DNA of 64,000 bases, taken from positions 124,001 to 188,000 of the forward strand of contig CAUDNY010000002.1 of the NCBI GenBank assembly GCA_958450865.1, read 5' to 3'. The notes below the pieces were generated by a model, which saw nothing but the letters and a program-made list of their open reading frames with translations, was not told where the DNA came from and made no database searches. Positions 8,989 through 16,214 of this stretch are shown piece by piece (the first letter of the stretch is position 1; every line of letters starts with the position of its first letter). The translations under genes and the position numbers were made by a program. The stretch comes from an uncultured Collinsella sp. (GTDB taxonomy: Bacteria; Actinomycetota; Coriobacteriia; Coriobacteriales; Coriobacteriaceae).

Positions 8989-9228
8989 CTAGCTATCCTG
9001 GGATTCGTTTGCCGCATCCTCATCGTATTCCTGCTCGAGCTTATCGGCCTCACGCGGCGTCAGCTCAAACTTGTCGACCATATCGACCGCGCGGGAGCCC
9101 AGCTCAATCGCTTCGTCAAACAGATCGAGTGAACGCTCCAAGGAAGTATCCTTGGAGCGAACGGTAGCGATAATCTGGTCCAGACGGTCCGAGATCTCGT
9201 CAAAGTTGCGGACAGAACCCTCTGGCAT
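8989..9228 (-). CDS. xseB: exodeoxyribonuclease VII small subunit
   Basis: Small helical subunit that binds the XseA nuclease. It is 79 aa, the typical size, with the family core FDEISDRLDQIIATVRSKDTS and LDLFDEAIELG. It starts 2 bp after the nusB stop, so it is translated within the same operon. The large subunit gene xseA, usually adjacent, is absent from the window. The acidic C-terminus is not conserved in the family. Confidence 0.88.
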   Translation of the reverse strand: MPEGSVRNFDEISDRLDQIIATVRSKDTSLERSLDLFDEAIELGSRAVDMVDKFELTPREADKLEQEYDEDAANESQDS

Positions 9229-9230
9229 GG

Positions 9231-9818
9231 CTACTCCTCGACGGAGTCGGCCTCGACGGCCTCAGCAGCGTCCACATCCTCGGCAAGTACACCGGCGGTA
9301 GCCTGAGCGACAGCGACCTTGGCGGCAGCCTCAGCAGCCTGGGCCTCCTCGCGAGCGCGATCCTCGGCCAGCAGTTCCTGGTACAGGTCCTCGCCCGGCA
9401 ACTCCTCGCTGCGCGCGATCTTGCCCAGCACGCCGTTGACGAACGACGCGGACTGGTCGGTGCCATAGGCCTTGGCAAGTTCGACGGCCTCGTTGATCAC
9501 GATAGCGTCCGAGACCTCTTCGTCGGTGAGGAAGCGCATCTCGTAGACGGCGATACGCAGCAGATTGCGGTCGGCGCCGGGCATGCGCATAAGATCCCAG
9601 TTCTTGGCGACGGCGCGCAGGGCACAGTCGATGCGATCGATATGCTCGTAAGCACCGCGGCACAGCTCCAGCGCATAGGGGTCGAGGGGGCCCTTCGAGA
9701 TCAGGAAATCGCCCTCGAGGACGTGCTCGAGCGGGCTGTCCGTGGCCTCGGCCTGGAACAGCAGCTGCAGCGCCTGACTGCGGGCAAGCGTACGCCCGCG
9801 ATAAACCTTAAGGCTCAA
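9231..9818 (-). CDS. nusB: transcription antitermination factor NusB
   Basis: An RNA-binding factor that joins NusE to assemble antitermination complexes on rRNA transcripts. The conserved all-helical fold covers residues 1-150 (RSQALQLLFQAEAT, DRNLLRIAVYEM, VINEAVELAKAYGT, FVNGVLGKI). It is 195 aa, longer than usual because of an Ala/Glu-rich tail of about 45 residues that looks disordered. It begins 3 bp after the Asp23-like gene, in the efp operon. Confidence 0.95.
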   Translation of the reverse strand: MSLKVYRGRTLARSQALQLLFQAEATDSPLEHVLEGDFLISKGPLDPYALELCRGAYEHIDRIDCALRAVAKNWDLMRMPGADRNLLRIAVYEMRFLTDEEVSDAIVINEAVELAKAYGTDQSASFVNGVLGKIARSEELPGEDLYQELLAEDRAREEAQAAEAAAKVAVAQATAGVLAEDVDAAEAVEADSVEE

Positions 9819-9821
9819 AGG

Positions 9822-10184
9822 TTACTCCTTGGGGAAAACGAGGCCGTCGATGCAAACGTCAACGCGCTCGACCTCAACGCCCACCTGGGCATCGATGGCA
9901 GCGACCACGGCAGCGCGAACGGCCTCGGCGAGTTTCTTGAACGGATAGCCAAAGAACACCACAACGCGCACGGTGAGTGCGAGCTTGTCGCCGACGACCT
10001 CGGTCTCGACCGCCGGCTCGGAAGCCGGGGCCTTGGACGAGAGCATCATGGAGACAAGGTTGGTGGCAAGGTCCTTGACGCCAACGGAGGCGATGCCCTC
10101 GACATCGGACACGGCGCGCGAGACGATGGCGGTCAGAACATCGGGCGAAATGCCGATGCCGTCAATCTTGATTTCCTGGGGCAT
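9822..10184 (-). CDS. Asp23/Gls24 (DUF322) family protein, first paralog
   Basis: A small protein of 120 aa in the Asp23/Gls24 envelope-stress family. The core is ISPDVLTAIVSRAVSDVEGIASVG and the later VEVERVDVCIDGLVF. It has no signal peptide or TM segment. It sits between efp and nusB, a position often held by this family (B. subtilis YqhY). A second family member lies at 57465-57821. The exact role is not established; YqhY-type members have been linked to fatty-acid synthesis control in Firmicutes. Confidence 0.88.
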   Translation of the reverse strand: MPQEIKIDGIGISPDVLTAIVSRAVSDVEGIASVGVKDLATNLVSMMLSSKAPASEPAVETEVVGDKLALTVRVVVFFGYPFKKLAEAVRAAVVAAIDAQVGVEVERVDVCIDGLVFPKE

Positions 10185-10208
10185 GAGTCCTCCTAGAAGA
10201 GTTGGTTG

Positions 10209-10772
10209 CTAGACGCGGGAGACGAACTTGCCGTCGCGGGTGTCAACCTTGATGACCTCGCCCTCGTTGAGGTACATGGGGACCTGGATGACAGCGCCGG
10301 TGTCGATCGTGGCCGGCTTGGTGGAACCCTGGACGGTGTCGCCCTTAAAGCCCGGGTCGGTCTGGACGATGGTGGTCTCGATGAACATCGGCGGAGTCAC
10401 GCCCATGAGCTCATCGTCGGCGAAGAGCAGCTGGCAGATGTCGTTCTCGCGCAGCCACTTGGAGTTCTCGCCCACCATGTCCTCGGGAACGGGAACCTGC
10501 TCATAGGATTCGTTGTCCATGAAGATGTAGTCGGTGCCATCGTTGTAGAGGTACTGGAACTCACGGGTGGTGAGCATGACGCTCTCGAACTTGGTGCCGG
10601 CGTTGCAGGTGTTCTCGACGACGCGGCCGCTCTTGATGTCGCGGGTCTTGTAGCGCACAAACGCGCCGCCCTTGCCCGGCTTGACATGCTGGAACTCGAC
10701 GATGGTGTAGACCTTGTCCTTAATGCGGAGACCGAGGCCGTTCTTGAAGTCGGCGGTAGAAATGGTAGGCAT
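10209..10772 (-). CDS. efp: elongation factor P
   Basis: Relieves ribosome stalling at polyproline. It is 187 aa with the three-domain EF-P length. The loop HVKPGKGGAFVR carries Lys34, the position modified in other bacteria; the modifying enzyme is not identifiable here. ATG 10772 is chosen because AGAAAGG lies 5 nt upstream and MPTISTADFKNG matches the family N-terminus. It is the first gene of a seven-gene minus-strand operon that begins after the pepQ terminator. Confidence 0.97.
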   Translation of the reverse strand: MPTISTADFKNGLGLRIKDKVYTIVEFQHVKPGKGGAFVRYKTRDIKSGRVVENTCNAGTKFESVMLTTREFQYLYNDGTDYIFMDNESYEQVPVPEDMVGENSKWLRENDICQLLFADDELMGVTPPMFIETTIVQTDPGFKGDTVQGSTKPATIDTGAVIQVPMYLNEGEVIKVDTRDGKFVSRV

Positions 10773-10865
10773 AGCGACCTTTCTTGTTATGGGCAGAACG
10801 CACAAGCGTCCAAATTACATACGAGCGAAATTATACACTTGCAGACGGCGCCTGCAGCGAGCGCA

Positions 10866-10909
10866 TAAAAAGAGAACGCGGGGCGTCCGAATTACTCCGG
10901 AGGCCCCGC
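10866..10909 (-). terminator. Rho-independent terminator of pepQ
   Basis: On the minus strand GCGGGGC pairs with GCCCCGC, with an inner CTCCGG/TCCG extension, followed by GTTCTCTTTTTAT. It lies just past the pepQ stop, and separates that unit from the efp operon. Confidence 0.9.
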
Positions 10910-10932
10910 CCCAAACTATCTACCGAAGTAGA

Positions 10933-12063
10933 CTAGCAATCGATGACGTGAAGGTCATGCGGCGTCTTGGTGAAGGGCTCGTAGCCGTTCTCGGTGACCA
11001 CGCCGTAGTCCTCCAGGCGCACGCCGCCCACGCCGGGCAGGTAGACGCCGGGCTCCATGGTGATAACCGAGCCGACCTCGATGATATTCTTGCTGCGGTT
11101 GAAGTTGGGCAGCTCGTGGATGTCAATGCCCACGCCGTGGCCCAGACCATGGTTGTAGTAATCGCCATAGCCGGCATCGCCAATGATCTTCTTGGAAAGC
11201 TTGAAAATGTCGTTGCCCTCGACGCCCGGATGAATGGCGGCGACGCACTCCTCGTGCGCACGGCGCACGAGCGCGTACAAGTCGAGCTGCTCCTGCGTGG
11301 GCTCGCCCATCACGACGGTACGAGTCATGTCGGAGCGGTAGTCGCAATAGCCCGCGCCATAATCCATGAGAACGAAGTCGCCCTTCTCGATCACGCGGTC
11401 GCTCGGGACGGCATGCGGGTTGGCGGTGTTGGGGCCGCTCGCCACGATGGAGCCGAAGGCCAGGCTGTCGGCGCCGTTGGCGAACATAAAGTTCTCGAGC
11501 TCGTTGCGAACCTGCTTCTCGGTCATACCGGGCTTAATATAGCCGAGCATGTGCTGGAAGGCGGCGTCGGTAATCGACTGCGCATGGCGCATGAGCTCGA
11601 TCTCCTCGGCGTCCTTGATGGCGCGCATCTTGCGAATGTCGTCATGCATCAGCGGCAGCATGCAGGCGACGGAACGATCCTCCAAGCCACGCTGGATACC
11701 CTGGTAGAAGTTGATCTGCATGTCGTCCTCGACAGCGCAGACACGGCACTTGTTAGCCGCGATCTTGCCGGCGACCCAACCGGGGATGGTGCCCTCGTCC
11801 ATGTCGTAGACCCAGGGGCTGCCGGCGGACGTGTTCTCCTCAAAGCTGTTGAGATAGCGTGAGTCGGTATGGAACAGGCACTGGTCGGCCGTAATAAATG
11901 CAGCGTGCGGGAACTCGAAGGTGTAGTCGAAGACGCCCTTCACGCCCGTGAGCCAACGAAGGTTGGCCTCGTCGCGCACGACGATAGCGTCGTAGCCGCG
12001 CTCAGCCATCAGGGCACGGACACGCTCGATACGACCGGCAGGACCGGCAGCAAACTCAGACAT
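10933..12063 (-). CDS. pepQ: M24-family Xaa-Pro aminopeptidase/dipeptidase
   Basis: A cytosolic metallopeptidase that cleaves bonds next to proline. It is 376 aa with an N-terminal creatinase-like domain (residues 1-130) and a pita-bread catalytic domain. The five metal ligands are visible: two Asp in LMDYGAGYCDYRSDMTRTVV, His in GLGHGVGIDIHELP, and Glu in VITMEPGVYLPGVGG and VRLEDYGVV. ATG 12063 has AGAAAGGA 6 nt upstream. It ends at a strong terminator. Aminopeptidase versus prolidase cannot be decided from sequence alone. Confidence 0.93.
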   Translation of the reverse strand: MSEFAAGPAGRIERVRALMAERGYDAIVVRDEANLRWLTGVKGVFDYTFEFPHAAFITADQCLFHTDSRYLNSFEENTSAGSPWVYDMDEGTIPGWVAGKIAANKCRVCAVEDDMQINFYQGIQRGLEDRSVACMLPLMHDDIRKMRAIKDAEEIELMRHAQSITDAAFQHMLGYIKPGMTEKQVRNELENFMFANGADSLAFGSIVASGPNTANPHAVPSDRVIEKGDFVLMDYGAGYCDYRSDMTRTVVMGEPTQEQLDLYALVRRAHEECVAAIHPGVEGNDIFKLSKKIIGDAGYGDYYNHGLGHGVGIDIHELPNFNRSKNIIEVGSVITMEPGVYLPGVGGVRLEDYGVVTENGYEPFTKTPHDLHVIDC

Positions 12064-12195
12064 GCAGATTCCTTTCTTATTGTCCTCATAAAAGCGGGAC
12101 GGGCCTCGATCGAAAGATGGAATCGCGCGCGATTCGCAACCGATTGGAAACCCGCCCCTCAACATGATACGAAAGACGATGTATGTCAATAAATC

Positions 12196-13305
12196 CTAGA
12201 GAAGTTCTTTGCGAGAAGCCAAGTATGCGTGAGCATGGCGGTCGAGAACCTCGTCCTCAACGCTCGTTAGACGAATGGCGCCGAGCGCCGCGGGCAGCGG
12301 CAACATGCTACGGTTCGAGCGCGCAAACTGCTGCCTGCGGAACTTCTCGATAAACGCGGTAGGATCCAGGTCGAAGGCAAGTTCATCGATGCCAAAGTCC
12401 TCCAGGCAGTCATCGACATCAAACACATAGTCGATATCGAAGTCGCAGGCATCATGTGCTAGGCGCGCCTCAAAGCGCATGCCCTCGGACAGCAGCTGGT
12501 AGGCAGGAACCTGCGCCGCGGCTTTGCCCAGGCAGACGCGCAGAGTACGCTCCCCTGTCTTGCCAAAATCGAGCGCATGGCGGGCGCTCGGGTTCGTGGC
12601 CATCAGTACGTCCTTACGGGCAGTCTGAGACCACTGAACGGCATTGACGAGCGCGACCTCCTCGCCCGCGAGAATCTCGGGGACGGTCTCAGTAAACTGA
12701 TTCCAGCGGGACTTGCTGCTCGAAAGCATGGTGCCAACAAGTACCGCATAGCCGAGCTTGAGGTCCTCGGGGTCCGCCTCGCGAACAAGGTCGAGGTCGC
12801 ACACGACCAAGCCCGGCTCGGGACGGAACGCGATAGCGGGAAGCGCATTCGTCGACGAGGCGACAAGCGGCTTCATGGTCGTCGCAACCGTGAGCATGGC
12901 GTCGAACGTCGTCGGCAGCAAGGCGCACTCGGTGCGACCGCACCACTGATTGGCACACCAACAAACGACCGAGCAGGTCGCCGTGTCACCGACAGCGACA
13001 ACGAGATCGTCACAGGTAATGCCGTTAGCCGACAGGGCGCCAAAGACGGTATCGGCATCGGCCAGCGTAGCACCGGCAGGAGAAACCTCGAGGACGAGCA
13101 GCGACACGGCAAAACCGGCGTCGACCAGCGCATGCTCGACGACCTCGCCAAAACGCTCGGATGTAGCGTCGTTCCAAACCACCATCGCACGCTTAGGCTT
13201 GCCCACAGCCGAGGCAAACATGCGCGGCAGCTCCTCGAACGCGCCCAATCCGACGCGGACATCGACACTGCGGTTTTGGAAATTGATAAGTTGACGGCGA
13301 ATCAT
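12196..13305 (-). CDS. degenerate 3-dehydroquinate synthase-like protein
   Basis: It occupies the aroB position, overlapping aroK by 4 bp (ATGA). At 369 aa it has the length and layout of dehydroquinate synthase, including LPTTFDAML at about residues 130-138. The catalytic signatures are gone. The zinc-ligand motif AEVIK reads AVLVG (187-191). The motif GHTFGHA reads GKTGERT (248-254), losing both histidines. The VDSSVGGKT segment reads LTVATTMKP, and the glycine-rich NAD loop is reduced to AVGDTA. The frame is intact and codon use normal, so it is probably expressed but not an active AroB. A different role is inferred. Confidence 0.75.
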   Translation of the reverse strand: MIRRQLINFQNRSVDVRVGLGAFEELPRMFASAVGKPKRAMVVWNDATSERFGEVVEHALVDAGFAVSLLVLEVSPAGATLADADTVFGALSANGITCDDLVVAVGDTATCSVVCWCANQWCGRTECALLPTTFDAMLTVATTMKPLVASSTNALPAIAFRPEPGLVVCDLDLVREADPEDLKLGYAVLVGTMLSSSKSRWNQFTETVPEILAGEEVALVNAVQWSQTARKDVLMATNPSARHALDFGKTGERTLRVCLGKAAAQVPAYQLLSEGMRFEARLAHDACDFDIDYVFDVDDCLEDFGIDELAFDLDPTAFIEKFRRQQFARSNRSMLPLPAALGAIRLTSVEDEVLDRHAHAYLASRKELL

Positions 13306-13835
13306 AGCAGTCCACGCTCCAAAAGCATCTCGGCACAAAGGTAGGAAACGTCCTCGAAGGACTTGTTGCGAATATCAAGGGTAATATCGGCCGCCTGGCG
13401 ATACAGCGGACGGCGATGCTCAAACAAGCGCGCAGCGTGCTCGGGCGAGCGGAAATCGGGCCGGGTATCGGAGCGACGAATCTGGCGCAACGAGTCCTCA
13501 AAGTCGCCTTCGAGGTACACGCATGTACCCATCTCGTGCATCAGCTCAATGTTCACCGGCGTCTCGACGATGCCGCCTCCGCACGATACCAGCAGGCTGC
13601 GCTCGCTTTGAAGCGAACGGAGTGCCGAGGTCTCGAGCTCGCGAAAACGATCCTCGCCCTCGGTCTCAAATATCTCGGTCACCGACTTGCCGCATCGACG
13701 CACAACCAAGCGATCGGTATCGATGAATCGACGCTTGAACATAGTGCCCACATTGCGCGCAAGCGTCGACTTGCCCGCGCCCAAAAAGCCGATAAAGAAG
13801 ATATGGTCGCAGCCGTGTTTGATGTGCTGGGACAT
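13302..13835 (-). CDS. aroK: shikimate kinase
   Basis: Phosphorylates shikimate in the aromatic amino acid pathway. It is 177 aa. The P-loop GFLGAGKSTLAR is at about residues 16-27, and shikimate-binding residues appear in DTDRLV, FRELE and SCGGGIV. The lid region has RSDTRPDF and RRPLYRQAAD. All key motifs look intact, in contrast to its coupled downstream partner. It starts 8 bp after the yqeG-like gene. Confidence 0.94.
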   Translation of the reverse strand: MSQHIKHGCDHIFFIGFLGAGKSTLARNVGTMFKRRFIDTDRLVVRRCGKSVTEIFETEGEDRFRELETSALRSLQSERSLLVSCGGGIVETPVNIELMHEMGTCVYLEGDFEDSLRQIRRSDTRPDFRSPEHAARLFEHRRPLYRQAADITLDIRNKSFEDVSYLCAEMLLERGLL

Positions 13836-13843
13836 GGCGAAAC

Positions 13844-14341
13844 CTATTCCTCGCAGGGAAGGTCGCGCAGGGCCCGGCGCTCAAAGATACGGAAGATCTG
13901 CGTGTACCACAGGTCCTGGGTTGCCTGCGGCTTGACCAGAATGGTGTCAACGCCGGCAAAGTTACCGCTCCACACGTCCGTGTACAGCTGATCGCCGATC
14001 AGCACCGCCTCGTCTGCCGTGGCGCCGAGGCGCTTAAGACCCGCCTTCAAGGCAAACGGGGCGGGCTTCATGGCGTGGCTGATGGCCTCGAGTCCCAGCT
14101 CGCGTGCAGAGCTCATGACCTGATCGCGATGCCAGTTGTTGGACACCATGCACAGCTTAAAGCCTTTGGCGCGGGCGGTATCGAGCCAAGCGGAAACCGC
14201 GGCGGGAACCTGCTCGGTGTCGCGCGGAACCAGAGTGTTATCGCGATCGAGCAGAATGGCGCGTTTGCCGTCGGCCCACAGGGTATCAAGGTCGATGCGA
14301 TCGACCGAGGCAACGTATCGTTTGGGGCTAAATATCCTCAT
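13844..14341 (-). CDS. yqeG: YqeG-family HAD phosphatase
   Basis: A HAD-superfamily phosphatase of 165 aa. The nucleophile motif LLDRDNTLVP is at about residue 33, where Asp-Arg-Asp fits DxD. Motif II is MVSNN and the acidic motif III/IV is VLIGDQLYTDV. ATG 14341 lies 1 bp after the mltG stop, with GGA 6 nt upstream. Family members resemble mitochondrial phosphatidylglycerophosphatase, but the substrate here is not known. Confidence 0.88.
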   Translation of the reverse strand: MRIFSPKRYVASVDRIDLDTLWADGKRAILLDRDNTLVPRDTEQVPAAVSAWLDTARAKGFKLCMVSNNWHRDQVMSSARELGLEAISHAMKPAPFALKAGLKRLGATADEAVLIGDQLYTDVWSGNFAGVDTILVKPQATQDLWYTQIFRIFERRALRDLPCEE

Positions 14342-14342
14342 G

Positions 14343-15776
14343 CTAATTCCAAGACTGTTGATGCTCTTCGTAGGTTTGCGAGAAGTACTCCTCGTCCTGC
14401 GTAATGTAGAAATACAGGTCATCAGAGTCGGTCGGCTCAAGCGTGGCCTTGAGTGCCTCGAGCGACGGAGAGCAGATGGGCGTGGGTGGCAGGCCCTCGT
14501 GCTTATAGGTGTTATACGGGCTATCGCTCTGCAGGTCGTCGGCGGTAACCTCGCCACCGGTGACATACATCATGGTCGCATCGCTGTTGAGATAACGCAG
14601 ACCGTCGAGCTTGCCGGCAAGGCGGTTGTAGAAGACCGAGGCCACGTGCGCACGTTGATCGGCGTTGAGGCCCTCGCGCTCAACGATAGAGGCCAAGTTG
14701 ACGATGTCGTAGTCGGACATCTCCACACCGTAGCGCTCCTTGATCTTGGCTTCGCAGCTCGCAAAGTCAAGCGACTTGTACTCGGTCTTAAACTGATCGA
14801 GCATGGCGCGAATCACGTCATCGGCCGTCGGCGAATCACCCAACGAATAGGTCTTGGGGAACAAGAAACCCTCGAGCGAGTCGTTGGCGGCGCCCTTAAG
14901 GAAGCTATAGTCATCCACGTAATTGGAGGCCTTAGCCTGGTTGAGGAAGTCTTCCTTAGAGATGCTGTCGTAGGCCTGGGCCACACGGTCAGCGACTTGA
15001 TCGACCGTCAGGCCCTCAGGGATAGTCAGCGCATTGGAGCCCGCGTTAGGACCTTCCATGAGCTGTTGAACAACCTTGGTCGCATCCATGAGCGTGGTGA
15101 ACGAGTAGGTGCCAGGCTTAAGCGACATATCAGCGTTGAGCTTTTTCACCGCCGCGTAGTAATCCTTGGGATTTTCGACGATATGGTTCTCGGAGAGAAT
15201 CGAGGCGATCGTATCGCCCGAAGCACCGTCGGGAATGGTCACCGTAACCTGCTGACCAGCCGCGACCTTCGTATCCTCACCGGTAAAGAAGCCCTTGACG
15301 GCAGGCACGACAAAGAAAGCGATAGTAGCAAGCGCGATTACGGCCACCACGACGCCGACAATCATGGGCACCGGGGAGCTTTTCTTTTGGGCACCGCGAC
15401 GAGCATACGTGTTGTAGCTCGAGCGGGCCGCCGGAGCAACGCCATGCGAACCGCGAGCGTGATGCGAATGCGATTGGGGGGCCTGCGTTCGCTGAGTAGG
15501 TGCCTGATGCTTAAAGCGAGCACCGCCTGCAGGCTGAGCCGAACGAGCAGCGGGCTGCTGAGCCGCGTGAGAAACCGGATACTGAACCGAACGAGCAGAA
15601 GACTGCTGACCCGTCCGTTGAACAGGTTGGGCCGAACGAGAGGAGAACTGCACCGGGCGCGCGGCAGATTGAGCTGCGCGCTGGGTCGGCTGTGCCGGAC
15701 GCTGGCCAGGCTGGGCAGGGCGCGACGACGGCTGACGTGTACGATTCGGCTGGCGCGGATCGGGAGCGCTAGGCAT
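14343..15776 (-). CDS. mltG: endolytic murein transglycosylase MltG
   Basis: An inner-membrane enzyme that cuts nascent glycan strands during peptidoglycan synthesis. It is 477 aa. A long Gln/Arg/Pro/Ser-rich cytoplasmic region covers residues 1-135. One TM helix follows (VPMIVGVVVAVIALATIAFF), then a LysM-like segment and the YceG domain with the catalytic Glu in LASIVEREG and the FLFPKTY motif. ATG 15776 has GAGGAGG 6 nt upstream and overlaps ruvX by 8 bp. The repetitive N-terminal extension is typical of actinobacterial MltG. Confidence 0.94.
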   Translation of the reverse strand: MPSAPDPRQPNRTRQPSSRPAQPGQRPAQPTQRAAQSAARPVQFSSRSAQPVQRTGQQSSARSVQYPVSHAAQQPAARSAQPAGGARFKHQAPTQRTQAPQSHSHHARGSHGVAPAARSSYNTYARRGAQKKSSPVPMIVGVVVAVIALATIAFFVVPAVKGFFTGEDTKVAAGQQVTVTIPDGASGDTIASILSENHIVENPKDYYAAVKKLNADMSLKPGTYSFTTLMDATKVVQQLMEGPNAGSNALTIPEGLTVDQVADRVAQAYDSISKEDFLNQAKASNYVDDYSFLKGAANDSLEGFLFPKTYSLGDSPTADDVIRAMLDQFKTEYKSLDFASCEAKIKERYGVEMSDYDIVNLASIVEREGLNADQRAHVASVFYNRLAGKLDGLRYLNSDATMMYVTGGEVTADDLQSDSPYNTYKHEGLPPTPICSPSLEALKATLEPTDSDDLYFYITQDEEYFSQTYEEHQQSWN

Positions 15777-16197
15777 GCGAAACCTCCTCGTTTTTACGAT
15801 CAAGCCACGTCTGCAAAAACAGGCTTGCGGCAATCATGTCAATCTTGCCCCTCATCTGCTTTTCGTTGAGGCCCTGCTCGCGCAGGATACGCTTGGCCTC
15901 TTGCGAGGACAGGCGCTCGTCCTCAAACTCCAACGGAAGATCGAGCTCGTCGGCAATCTTTTGCGCAACAGCGGCAACACGCTCGGCCTGGGGACCGGGC
16001 TCACCGGCCATGGTCAGGGGACGCCCACTTACCAGGATATCGGGCTCATAGTCCTCGACCAGGTAGCGGAACGTCTTGGCCATACCGGTGACCTCTGCAG
16101 CCGGGAGCACCTTGACAGGCATCGCCATCTTGCCATCACGGGTCGAGACGGCGATGCCGATCCTGGTCTCCCCTATGTCCAGCGCAAGCGCGACCAC
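15769..16197 (-). CDS. ruvX: RuvX/YqgF putative pre-16S rRNA nuclease
   Basis: An RNase H-fold nuclease, first named as a Holliday junction resolvase and later linked to 16S rRNA 5' processing. It is 142 aa. The N-terminal ALDIGETRIGIAVS carries the catalytic Asp, the middle has VSGRPLTMAG, and EDERLSSQEA and DMIAASLFLQTWL follow. It begins with GTG, with AGG 8 nt upstream, 17 bp after the alaS stop. The alaS-ruvX-mltG order is widespread. Confidence 0.94.
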   Translation of the reverse strand: MVALALDIGETRIGIAVSTRDGKMAMPVKVLPAAEVTGMAKTFRYLVEDYEPDILVSGRPLTMAGEPGPQAERVAAVAQKIADELDLPLEFEDERLSSQEAKRILREQGLNEKQMRGKIDMIAASLFLQTWLDRKNEEVSHA

Positions 16198-16214
16198 AGC
16201 GACTACCTAGATTC

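Noticed and set aside
12185..12190. TTGACA on the minus strand as a pepQ -35 box
   Set aside because: The only -10-like hexamer (TATCAT) is 14 bp away, too close for confidence.
13302..13305. AroK-AroB fusion or frameshift
   Set aside because: The 4-bp ATGA overlap is a normal stop-start coupling; both frames are complete.
15500..15760. Repetitive Q/R/P-coding stretch in mltG considered as a DNA repeat or CRISPR
   Set aside because: Units are irregular and in frame; it is a low-complexity cytoplasmic region of MltG. No CRISPR array or cas gene was seen anywhere in the window.
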